DNA of 64,000 bases from JAICXG01 sp036825615. Lineage in GTDB: Bacteria > Verrucomicrobiota > Verrucomicrobiia > Chthoniobacterales > UBA10450. Of this stretch, positions 7,342 through 16,817 are shown piece by piece. Where the stretch lies: positions 255,265-319,264 of the forward strand of contig DAISXY010000002.1 in the NCBI GenBank assembly GCA_036825615.1, read 5' to 3'. The notes below the pieces were generated by a model. The model saw nothing but the letters and a program-made list of their open reading frames with translations, made no database searches and was not told the origin of the DNA. A program made the translations under genes and the position numbers. Each line of letters starts with the position of its first letter. Position 1 is the first letter of the stretch.

Positions 7342-9181
7342 GGCTGTCGATCAGTTCCAAAACTTCGCGCCGGGTTTCGTCGCCCACTTTGCCGTTACCG
7401 CTTTGTGCGCCGCTGTAGCGCAGTTCGTCACTTCGCCGGAACAGTTCTCGCACCCGCTCACGTTTTTCATCCGGTAAATCAAAAGCCGCCACCGCGGTTT
7501 CCACGTCGACTGTGTTTGGCTCAACCCGCCGCGCCAGCGCGGTCTTCAACTGCACGACGCGAAGGGCCTCCGCGTAATACTCGCCGGCCGGATCATCCGC
7601 GCGGCGCAACTTGCGTTGCAGCTCAGCGGTCTCGTGCTCCCACGCGGCGCGCCGCCGGCTTTCTCGATTTTGCAGCCGGCGTTTTCTTGTTTCCCAGCCG
7701 AAGAACCCAATCAACCCGAGCAGCGGCACCGCCTGCACGGCCCAGAACGCCGGCTGCTGGTAAACCGGAGTAAAGGCCTGACCCCAGCGGCCGTGGTCGT
7801 TCAGTTGATAAAGAATGTCCTGCTCCGGCGTCGCTGCTGGCTGCGCCGCCGCGGCCGGTGTCGGCGCGGCCGCGCTCGCGATCGCTGGAGCCGGGCTGGT
7901 CAGCGGCGTGCCTTCGACCACGACCGGCATCCGATCGCTCTTCAAGGTCACATACGTTTCCTTGAGCGGATCGAAATAGGAAAAGACCAGCGGCGGGACC
8001 GCTTTTTTCGCTTCGTTAGGCGTGACCACGAGCTCGAAGCTCTTCGTCCCGCTGATCCCGATGTCATCGTCGGCCTTGAAACTCCCGCTCGGCGGATAGG
8101 TGTGCCAGCCCTTCTCGTTCTCGAGGCTCGGCGCGTTCACCCGATCGAAATTGCCGCGCCCGGTGATATTGGCTGTTATGGTTAGCGGATCGCCGACCTG
8201 CGCGTTTTTCGGTTTCACTTCGCTCGTCAGCGAAAAATGGCCGACTGCCCCGGAAAAACTGGGCGGCGGATTGGGCGGGAGCGGCTTGACCTCGATCGTG
8301 GTCGTGTCGCTGGAGAATTTCACCTCGCGTTGTTCGCCGAGGCCTCCGAACGGATCCGCGAAAAAAGGGTCGTTAAACGGGTCGTCCATTCCAAAAAGAT
8401 CGAAAGGCGAGCGCGACCGGCTGGTGGGGCGACGGGGGATTTGCACGATTGCCTTCGCGTCCTTCGCCGCGATTTCGAGCTTGCCGCTTTTCACCGGCGT
8501 GATCGCGGTCTTGTAGATGAGCACGTTGTAGGGCCGGCCATTGATCGAGCGCGTGGTTTGTTCCGGATCCTTCAGGCGCTGCGAGGTAAAACCCTGGCCA
8601 TTGAGGGAAGCGGGTTCGACGAAGCGCGAGGGCACGCGGGCGTTAAAGCCGAGGCGAATTTCCGCCGGGATCGTCTCCCCCACGTAAGCGGTGGTTTTCG
8701 GCACGACCAGCTCGCAGAAGACAATCCTGTTCAGGTCGAGTCCCTTGCCCGAACCGCCGCGGCGCGAAGTGGTATTGCCGTTATCGTTAGGCGAAACGTT
8801 CAGGGTCAATTCCGGCGTGCGCACCGGTCCGCTGCTTGTCTGCACGACTTGTGGCGGGATGGTGAAGGTGCCGGCCTTGAGCGGGAGGATAGTGTAATTG
8901 TAAACGAAGCTGCGGCTGGCGTTGAAGTTATTGAGCCGAAACTCCTGCGATTCGCCGCTGTAACGGATGTCGAGCCCATCCACGTTGATCTCGCGCGGCA
9001 GCGTCGCCTCGGAATCGTTCGTCACCCGGATCTGCAACTGCACCGGCTGGTCAACCTGCGTCTCCGAGCTGCTGAGCACGGCGGTTACATTCGACTGCGC
9101 CGCACCGAGCGGACCGACTCCGCTGAGCACGAGCAGGAACATGAGCAGTCGCCTGATGATGCAAGGTGGGTGCAACTTCAT
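7334..9181 (-). CDS. batD: BatD, oxygen-tolerance membrane protein
   Basis: 615 residues from the Met that opens the signal peptide (MKLHPPCIIRRLLMFLLVLS); an upstream Met at 9265 would run into the 3' end of the BatBC gene. It has tandem beta-sandwich domains (TQVDQPVQLQIRVTNDSE; PTSRSRSPFDLFGMDDPF; VGDPLTITANITGRGNFD), then a Pro/Ala linker, one transmembrane helix near residue 500 and a cytoplasmic helical tail. That is the BatD layout: a periplasmic scaffold for the VWA proteins BatA and BatB. It contains two CGTTAGGC octamers (8014 and 8785), each encoding Pro-Asn-Asp or Pro-Asn-Glu. Confidence 0.85.
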   Translation of the reverse strand: MKLHPPCIIRRLLMFLLVLSGVGPLGAAQSNVTAVLSSSETQVDQPVQLQIRVTNDSEATLPREINVDGLDIRYSGESQEFRLNNFNASRSFVYNYTILPLKAGTFTIPPQVVQTSSGPVRTPELTLNVSPNDNGNTTSRRGGSGKGLDLNRIVFCELVVPKTTAYVGETIPAEIRLGFNARVPSRFVEPASLNGQGFTSQRLKDPEQTTRSINGRPYNVLIYKTAITPVKSGKLEIAAKDAKAIVQIPRRPTSRSRSPFDLFGMDDPFNDPFFADPFGGLGEQREVKFSSDTTTIEVKPLPPNPPPSFSGAVGHFSLTSEVKPKNAQVGDPLTITANITGRGNFDRVNAPSLENEKGWHTYPPSGSFKADDDIGISGTKSFELVVTPNEAKKAVPPLVFSYFDPLKETYVTLKSDRMPVVVEGTPLTSPAPAIASAAAPTPAAAAQPAATPEQDILYQLNDHGRWGQAFTPVYQQPAFWAVQAVPLLGLIGFFGWETRKRRLQNRESRRRAAWEHETAELQRKLRRADDPAGEYYAEALRVVQLKTALARRVEPNTVDVETAVAAFDLPDEKRERVRELFRRSDELRYSGAQSGNGKVGDETRREVLELIDSLG

Positions 9182-9221
9182 TTCCGAAAACAATCTCGCA
9201 CATGCAGCTCCCAGCGTCCCA

Positions 9222-11345
<2,124 letters not shown>

Positions 11346-11356
11346 AACCCCACTCC

Positions 11357-11483
11357 CGTCATCCTGAGCGGAGCGCAGCGGAGTCGAAGGATCCCGCGGA
11401 GAAATCGAGAACCCCGGCAGCTGGCCCGCGTCTGGGAATACCCACGGGATCCCTCGACTCCGCTGCGCTCCGCTCGGGATGAC
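11357..11483. repeat. Inverted pair of GTCATCC(T/C)GAGCGGAGCGC repeats
   Basis: Two copies in opposite orientation (11357-11401 and about 11446-11483), each running from GTCATCC(T/C)GAGCGGAGCG to GGATCCCG, form a long potential hairpin between the batA stop and the batBC start. It fills nearly the whole gap inside the operon. Confidence 0.85.
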
Positions 11484-11490
11484 GATGTTT

Positions 11491-12555
11491 TCACGGCAGC
11501 TTCTTCCATATCGTTTGCGACAGGAGCAGCTCGGCGAGGAGAATGCCCGCGCCGGCCATCAGGCAGGCCGGGAAAAGATCGCGATACTGCTGATATTTTT
11601 TTACCGAGACGGTCGACTTCTCCATCTTGTCGATGTCGGAATAAATCTGCTCGAGTGAATCGGTGTCGGTCGCGCGGAAGAACTGCCCGCCGGCGATCTG
11701 CGCGACTTTCTTCAGCCCGGCTTCGTTAAACTGCACTTCCTGGTTGCGATAAATGATGTTGCCTGCGGCGTCGGTCACCGGCCGCCCAGTCGAAGGATCG
11801 AATACCGGCACCGGCGCGATCCCGTTGATGCCCGCGCCAATCGCGAAGAGCCGAATCCCGAGCGCCTTGATCGCTTCCGCGGCGGTTTCCGGCGGAATCT
11901 TTCCCGCGTTGTTTTCCCCGTCGGTGAGGAGAACAATCGCGCGGCTTTTCGATTTTTTGTCGTTTAACCGATTGCCCGCCGCGGCGATGGCGGAACCGAT
12001 AGCGGTTCCATCTTCGACCAGGCCGATCCGGACACGTTCGAGATTTTCCAGGAGCCAGTCATGATCGAGGGTGAGGGGACTAACGACATAAGGCCGCCCA
12101 GCGAAGGCGATGATGCCAATGCGATCGTTAGGCCGCGATTCGATGAACTTGCGGGTCACTTCGCGGATCGCGTCCACTCGCGTAGCGGACAAGCCACCGA
12201 CGGTGAAATCCTTTGTCAGCATCGAGCCGGAAACATCGAGCACGACCATGATGTCAATCCCGCTCGCCTCGACTTGAGTGAGAGTCTTGCCCAGTTGCGG
12301 CCGGGCGAGCGCGACGATCAGAAACGCAAGCGCGAGATAGAGGAGGCTGTGCAGGATTCGACCCGCGCGCGAGGCGCTGCGTTTTCCAATCGCGCGAAGT
12401 GTGTTCGTGGAGGAAAAGAGGACCGCGGCGGCGGCCCCGCGCCGGCCGCGCAGCCAGGCGAGCAACGGCACGAGCAGGAGCAACAAAAGCAGCCAGGGAT
12501 ACATGAACGAAAATCCCCAGGGCGAATTCGGCGACCAGAAATCAGGCAGGCTCAA
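11491..12555 (-). CDS. batA: BatA, VWA-domain membrane protein
   Basis: 354 residues: transmembrane helix (about 18-34), second helix (about 69-87), VWA domain with MIDAS motif DVSGSM near residue 107 and LLTDGENN near 215, and a C-terminal helix. This is the BatA/YeaD-type architecture, with a metal-dependent binding domain outside the membrane. The ATG at 12555 overlaps the DUF4381-like gene by 14 bases; a second Met (MYPWLLLL, at 12504) directly before the first helix is an alternative. It contains a CGTTAGGC octamer at 12126 encoding Pro-Asn-Asp. Confidence 0.85.
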   Translation of the reverse strand: MSLPDFWSPNSPWGFSFMYPWLLLLLLLVPLLAWLRGRRGAAAAVLFSSTNTLRAIGKRSASRAGRILHSLLYLALAFLIVALARPQLGKTLTQVEASGIDIMVVLDVSGSMLTKDFTVGGLSATRVDAIREVTRKFIESRPNDRIGIIAFAGRPYVVSPLTLDHDWLLENLERVRIGLVEDGTAIGSAIAAAGNRLNDKKSKSRAIVLLTDGENNAGKIPPETAAEAIKALGIRLFAIGAGINGIAPVPVFDPSTGRPVTDAAGNIIYRNQEVQFNEAGLKKVAQIAGGQFFRATDTDSLEQIYSDIDKMEKSTVSVKKYQQYRDLFPACLMAGAGILLAELLLSQTIWKKLP

Positions 12556-13075
12556 GTGCGCCTCCTCTCACAAATTTGTCCGCCTCGCTCAAGAGGAGCC
12601 GGCTGTCTTCGCGGGTGGCATCGTAGCGGGCGAACTTGATCAGGTCACAGCGGTTAAGGAAATCGCTCAGGAGCGATTGTTCCTCGCTCGAAAAGGGCGA
12701 GGCAGCCGCGAGCGCATTGAGGAACTCGACCGAAGTCTGGCGCGTGACCGGGAGTTGATATTGCTCGGTGACGTAGCGGCGCAAAATATCCGAGACGCGG
12801 ATGCTAAACTGATACGGAGTGAGCTTCTCGATTTGATTTTGGATCTGTGCGAGTTGCTCGAGCGCGCGCTGCCGCGGGCTCAGCACGATTACTGGCCGTC
12901 GTCGTTGCCGTTTGATCAGCCACGTGGTCAGAGCAATGAGCAGGAGCGCCGCCGCGACCGCGCAAAAGACCATCCACGGTTTGAGAATGAAATAATCGAC
13001 CGGCCCGGTGATGTCGTGAAACTCCTGCGCGAGAAAAACCACTCCGAGCGAAACGCAAGAAGCCGATCCTCCCAT
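12542..13075 (-). CDS. DUF4381-like membrane protein of the MoxR-Bat operon
   Basis: 177 residues: one transmembrane helix (about 31-52, WMVFCAVAAALLLIALTTWL), a basic stretch, then a helical cytoplasmic domain with SVEFLNALAAASPFSSEEQSLLSDFLNRCDLIKFARY. That profile fits the DUF4381-type protein usually found between DUF58 and BatA. I chose the Met at 13075 because everything upstream in frame is translated repeat (RDPSTALGMT repeated). The ATG at 13177 would add 34 repeat-encoded residues. Confidence 0.7.
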   Translation of the reverse strand: MGGSASCVSLGVVFLAQEFHDITGPVDYFILKPWMVFCAVAAALLLIALTTWLIKRQRRRPVIVLSPRQRALEQLAQIQNQIEKLTPYQFSIRVSDILRRYVTEQYQLPVTRQTSVEFLNALAAASPFSSEEQSLLSDFLNRCDLIKFARYDATREDSRLLLSEADKFVRGGALEPA

Positions 13076-13079
13076 TCCC

Positions 13080-13157
13080 GTCATCCCGAGCGTAGTCGAG
13101 GGATCCCGTCGAGCCACCCTCGTCATCCCGAGCGCAGTCGAGGGATCCCGTGGAGCA
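13080..13157. repeat. Two direct copies of TCATCCCGAGCG-AGTCGAGGGATCCCGT
   Basis: Copies at about 13080-13110 and 13123-13152 lie in the same orientation, immediately upstream of the DUF4381-like gene and overlapping its longest reading frame. They are the short form of the 11357 family. Confidence 0.85.
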
Positions 13158-13173
13158 ACGAAAACCGTCCCCA

Positions 13174-14196
13174 TCACCGCCGCCCCATCCTCAACTCGCG
13201 CTGTTTGAAAAACGCCCGCAATGCCGGCAGATAATCGTCGCCCGTCCGCAGCGAGATCGCGTCAATGTTGTTGCGCCGCAGCGTTTGCGCGACTTCGCTC
13301 CGTCGCGCCTGCGCCAGTTCCTTGAAACGCGCCCGGGTGCGCCGGTCGCCGGTGTTGATTTCAACCTGCTCTCCCGTCTCGGCGTCCTCGAGCGTGAGCA
13401 GCCCGATATCCGGGAGCACTTCCTCACGCTCGTCATCAATTCGGATGGCGATGAAATCGTGGCGCCGGCCGGTGATGCTCAGGGCGCGGGTAAAGTCTTC
13501 CGCCATGAAATCGGAGATGAAAAAGACCACCGAGCGACGGGTGACGACGTGATTGAGATAATCGAGCGCGAGGCTCGGCAACGTCCCGCGCCCCTGTGGT
13601 TCAAAAAAGAGAATCTCGCGAATGACGCGCAACGTGTGGGAGCGCCCTTTCTTCGGCGGAATGAAAAGCTCGACCTGATCGGAGAAAAGAATCAGCCCGA
13701 CCTTGTCGTTGTTGCGGATCGCGCTGAAGGCGAGCAGGCAGGCGACTTCCGCCGCCAATTCGCGTTTCGATTCCGCCACGCTGCCGAAATTTCCCGAGGC
13801 ACTCACGTCGACCACGAGCATGACGGTGAGCTCGCGTTCCTCGGTGAATTTCTTCACGAAGGCGTTTCCCATCCGCGCGGTCACATTCCAGTCGATGCTG
13901 CGAATCTCGTCGCCCGGTTGATACTCGCGCACATCCTCGAAGTTCATTCCGCGGCCCTTGAAGACGCTGTGGTAATCGCCCGCGAAGGCGGTTTGCACCA
14001 GACCGCGGGTTTTGATCTCGAGCGCGCGGATTTTTTTTAGAATTTCGGCGGGCGTTCTTTGGTTTTCTGCGTTGCCGGCAAGCCTTCCGCCGCCCTTGTC
14101 ATCCTGAGCGGAGCGCAGCGGAGTCGAGCGGTTAGAAACGCCACCAGGCCGCTCATCCTGAGCGGAGCGCAGCGGAGTCGAAGGATCCCGTGGCAC
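13174..14196 (-). CDS. DUF58 protein with repeat-encoded N-terminus
   Basis: 340 residues. The conserved DUF58 core begins at AEILKKIRALEIKTRGLV (about residue 50) and includes GRGMNFEDVREYQPGDEIRS and IDWNVTARMG, followed by a VWA-like fold (VMLVVDVSASGNFGS). In MoxR operons DUF58 proteins act with the MoxR ATPase in envelope-linked processes. The start is GTG at 14196, which shares one base with the GIY-YIG stop (TAGTG), a coupling arrangement. The first 45 or so residues are translated palindromic repeat (RDPSTPLRSAQD, then RSTPLRSAQD). No other ATG, GTG or TTG lies between that GTG and the core. Confidence 0.8.
   Translation of the reverse strand: MPRDPSTPLRSAQDERPGGVSNRSTPLRSAQDDKGGGRLAGNAENQRTPAEILKKIRALEIKTRGLVQTAFAGDYHSVFKGRGMNFEDVREYQPGDEIRSIDWNVTARMGNAFVKKFTEERELTVMLVVDVSASGNFGSVAESKRELAAEVACLLAFSAIRNNDKVGLILFSDQVELFIPPKKGRSHTLRVIREILFFEPQGRGTLPSLALDYLNHVVTRRSVVFFISDFMAEDFTRALSITGRRHDFIAIRIDDEREEVLPDIGLLTLEDAETGEQVEINTGDRRTRARFKELAQARRSEVAQTLRRNNIDAISLRTGDDYLPALRAFFKQRELRMGRR
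14098..14193. repeat. Two direct TCATCCTGAGCGGAGCGCAGCG repeats overlapping the DUF58 start
   Basis: Copies at 14098-14131 (incomplete, lacking the GGATCCCG end) and 14153-14193 lie in the same orientation and encode the N-terminus of the DUF58 reading frame. Confidence 0.85.
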
Positions 14197-14519
14197 TACC
14201 GAACCCCTTTCTTCGGCGCAACCGAATACATCGCATCAATCAAATCCCGCCACTCGGGATTTGCCTGATCGATCAACGCTTCCTTCTTCTTTCGACTCCA
14301 CCCTTTCAGCTGCTTCTCCCGCGCAATCGCGCTTTGCGGATCAGGATAAGCTTCAAAATAAATCAGCTTGTGCGCGTTGTATTGCCGGGCGAATCCACTG
14401 TCCCAGCCTAACGAGTGCTCGCTCCCGCGGCGTTCGAGATCATTCGTCACGCCAATGTAGAGCACGGTGTGGCGATCAGGATTGGTGAGGATATAGACGA
14501 AGTAGTTTTGGTGGGTCAT
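14196..14519 (-). CDS. GIY-YIG nuclease family protein flanked by repeats
   Basis: 107 residues: a single GIY-YIG domain with FVYILTNPDR...VLYIGVTNDLERR (residues 7-30), a His-Ser-Leu-Gly loop, and IYFEAYPDPQSAIAREKQLKGW supplying the catalytic Glu region. This is the small standalone UPF0213-like class, whose substrate is generally unknown. It lies between moxR and the DUF58 gene, which normally touch, and has direct copies of the same palindromic repeat on both sides (14153-14193 and 14579-14619). It contains a CGTTAGGC octamer at 14406 read as Ser-Leu(TTA)-Gly. It may be a passenger or mobile unit in the operon. Confidence 0.85.
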   Translation of the reverse strand: MTHQNYFVYILTNPDRHTVLYIGVTNDLERRGSEHSLGWDSGFARQYNAHKLIYFEAYPDPQSAIAREKQLKGWSRKKKEALIDQANPEWRDLIDAMYSVAPKKGVR

Positions 14520-14534
14520 AGGCTCGCAATCGCG

Positions 14535-14727
14535 GCTTCACGGTTGCTCCACAAGATCCTCGACTGGGTCCACTGCGCCGTCATCCCGAGCGGAGCGCAG
14601 CGGAGTCGAGGGATCCCGCCGAGCGGCCGTGAAGCAATTTCGGAAATTTCGATTTCATGGCTCATGGCTTTAGAGGCGATGCTTCACGGTTGCTCCACCG
14701 GATCCCTCGACTGCGCTCGGGATGACG
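14535..14727. repeat. Repeat cluster upstream of the GIY-YIG gene
   Basis: One full direct copy (14579-14619, TCATCCCGAGCGGAGCGC...GGATCCCG), one inverted short copy (14698-14727), and a decayed duplicate of the flank GCTTCACGGTTGCTCCAC at 14535-14552 and about 14681-14698. Confidence 0.8.
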
Positions 14728-14747
14728 ACTGCGATGGGTCTTAACAA

Positions 14748-15740
14748 TCACGGCACCGGCAGCCCCGCGAAAATTCGCTCGATCACCGTCTCGCTCGTCA
14801 CGCTCTCAGCTTCAGCTTCGTAGCTTACGATGATGCGATGGCGCAGCACATCCGGCCCGATGCTTTTCACATCCTGCGGCGTCACATAACCGCGGCCGTT
14901 CAGGAATGCATAGGCCCGCGCCGCCAGCGCGAGGTAGATCGTCGCTCGCGGTGAGGCGCCATAACGCACCAAGCCTTCCAGCTCCAGCCGGTAGGTGGCC
15001 GGTTCGCGCGTCGCCCAGACCACATCGACGATGTAATCCTTCACCCGATCGTCGATGTAAATCTGGTTCACCAGTTCGCGCGCCCGGATGATCTGCTCCG
15101 GCGCGACCACCGGATCGACATGGAGATCGGGCGCAGAGGTCGCCATCAGATCGAGAATCCGGCGCTCTTCCTGTTTCGCCGGGTACCCGACGTTGAGCTT
15201 GAGCATGAAACGATCGAGCTGCGCCTCCGGCAATTGGTAGGTGCCTTCCTGCTCAAGGGGATTCTCCGTCGCGAGGACGAGAAACGGATCGGAAAGCGGA
15301 TAAGTCTTGTCTCCAATCGTGACCTGGCGTTCCTGCATCGCCTCGAGCAGCGCGCTCTGCACTTTCGCGGGCGCGCGGTTGATTTCGTCCGCCAGGATCA
15401 GGTTGGAAAAAATCGGTCCGAGCTTGGTCGAAAACTCGCCCGTGCGCGGATTGTAGATGAGGGTGCCGATGAGATCGGCCGGCAAGAGATCGGGCGTAAA
15501 TTGCAGCCGCTGGAAACCGGTCTGGATCGCCGCCGCCATCGTCTTGACGGTGAGGGTTTTCGCCAAACCCGGCACGCCCTCGAGCAGGATGTGGCCGTTG
15601 GCGAGCAATCCGAGCAAGAGCCGGTCAACCAGATATTTCTGCCCGACGACGACATGACTGACCTGCTCGCGCAAAGGCGCAATCCATTGACCCAACTCCT
15701 GGACCTGTTGGGTGATCTCCTGCGTTGATTTCATAGGCAT
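14748..15740 (-). CDS. moxR: MoxR-family AAA+ ATPase
   Basis: 330 residues from MPMKSTQEI; the Met two codons later (15734) is equally possible and neither has a clear ribosome-binding site. Walker A is EGVPGLAKT (about residues 54-62), Walker B LILADEINRA, sensor ATENPLEQEGTYQLPEAQLDRF, and a C-terminal lid with RYGASPRATIYL. MoxR AAA+ proteins work as chaperone-like ATPases with VWA proteins, here DUF58, BatA and BatB downstream. It is the first gene of the minus-strand operon. A longer frame reaching 15959 was not used because that part does not resemble MoxR. Confidence 0.9.
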   Translation of the reverse strand: MPMKSTQEITQQVQELGQWIAPLREQVSHVVVGQKYLVDRLLLGLLANGHILLEGVPGLAKTLTVKTMAAAIQTGFQRLQFTPDLLPADLIGTLIYNPRTGEFSTKLGPIFSNLILADEINRAPAKVQSALLEAMQERQVTIGDKTYPLSDPFLVLATENPLEQEGTYQLPEAQLDRFMLKLNVGYPAKQEERRILDLMATSAPDLHVDPVVAPEQIIRARELVNQIYIDDRVKDYIVDVVWATREPATYRLELEGLVRYGASPRATIYLALAARAYAFLNGRGYVTPQDVKSIGPDVLRHRIIVSYEAEAESVTSETVIERIFAGLPVP

Positions 15741-16205
15741 AGGGAGACAAATCCGCACAAAATGCGTTCGAAGAAAAGGGCTCTTCTCCTGGGAGCTGAA
15801 CTTTGGATCACTGCGCGGTGCAGCGACGGACGTGCGCCACCGATTCCATGCGGGCAGGGGTTGCCGAACCTTCGATCTGTTTCTGGTTTCCATTCGGATT
15901 GTGAGCCGGTCGACGATGAGACGTGGCACAAAGATCACCTCGCCGGGCTCGAGTTCCACTTCCGCAGATCACTCGGGTGCGATCGACAGTTAAATGGCGA
16001 CCGTTCAAAAAGAGTTGGATGATGGACGCCAAGGATTTTTCGCAACCTCTCACCTTGCTTGCCGTAGAAGCTTTGAGATGCGAACAACCGGGACATTTAC
16101 ACCGCCACACCGGTTTCGCGTGATGGACTAATTAGCCGGGGATAGGAGTTATGGGTGATTCTACGTATATCGACCGGCTTTCCAATCTGAGAAAGTGCTC
16201 CTGAA
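15741..16205. other. Intergenic region between divergent moxR and luxR-type genes
   Basis: 465 bp without a convincing gene. On the minus strand a frame reads ELEPGEVIFVPRLIVDRLT but is interrupted upstream by TGA and joined to non-MoxR-like sequence; it could be a relic, and I cannot name it. The divergent promoters must lie here, but no good -35/-10 pair stands out. Confidence 0.4.
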
Positions 16206-16529
16206 ATGAGTCTTCGCCCCCAGCAAAAAGGATTGGGCTCGCCTGAGTATGAAGCCGCCGGTGCCTACCTTGGTCTCACCCTGCGTGAGTGCGAAGTCAT
16301 GCACTGGGTCACGGAAGGGAAGCGGGACCGCGAGATTGCCACAATTCTTGGGATCAGTCGGCGGACGGTAGAGAAACACGTCGGTCATATTCTCGAGAAG
16401 CTTGGAGTTGAGACCCGCTCTGGTGCGATTAACGAACTTCACAAAGGCGCGGCGGGTGGCCGACAGTTGTTGAATTCTTCCCCACTTACGTCGTCGAATC
16501 GACCGACACCGCCGGAAGCTGTTGGATGA
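16206..16529 (+). CDS. Standalone LuxR/NarL-type helix-turn-helix protein
   Basis: 107 residues. The DNA-binding domain is complete (about 23-85): LTLRECEVMHWVTEGKRDREI, then ILGISRRTVEKHVGHILEKLGVETR. There is no receiver or other sensor domain. The last 20 residues are low complexity. It lies 288 bp upstream of the NHL/esterase gene on the same strand and could regulate it, which is inference only. The 16530-16817 gap holds no gene that I can support. Confidence 0.8.
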   Translation: MSLRPQQKGLGSPEYEAAGAYLGLTLRECEVMHWVTEGKRDREIATILGISRRTVEKHVGHILEKLGVETRSGAINELHKGAAGGRQLLNSSPLTSSNRPTPPEAVG

Positions 16530-16817
16530 GATAACCCAGAAGATGCTATCGCAACCCGCGTCAACCGCATCCGTAATCTCCCCCATATCCCTGGGTCGAG
16601 CGTGCTGATACCATCCCTACCCATGAAGAGCCACCCAGAGCGACCGGGAAAGCGATGCCTGGCTTTCTTTTCTTGCGCGAGTCGCTCGGTGTTAGCTGTC
16701 AGCTCAAAACTACGATGTTGGAGTGCATCGTGGCGACTCGCCATGGCAATTTCTTCTCAAGGCCAGTGCGGCCTGTCCCGAGCAAGTTTGTTCCTCGTTT
16801 AGCAACCCAGGAGTCAT

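Noticed and set aside
15741..15959. N-terminal extension of MoxR up to 15959
   Set aside because: The extra 73 residues do not resemble MoxR, and the domain starts normally at MPMKSTQEI.
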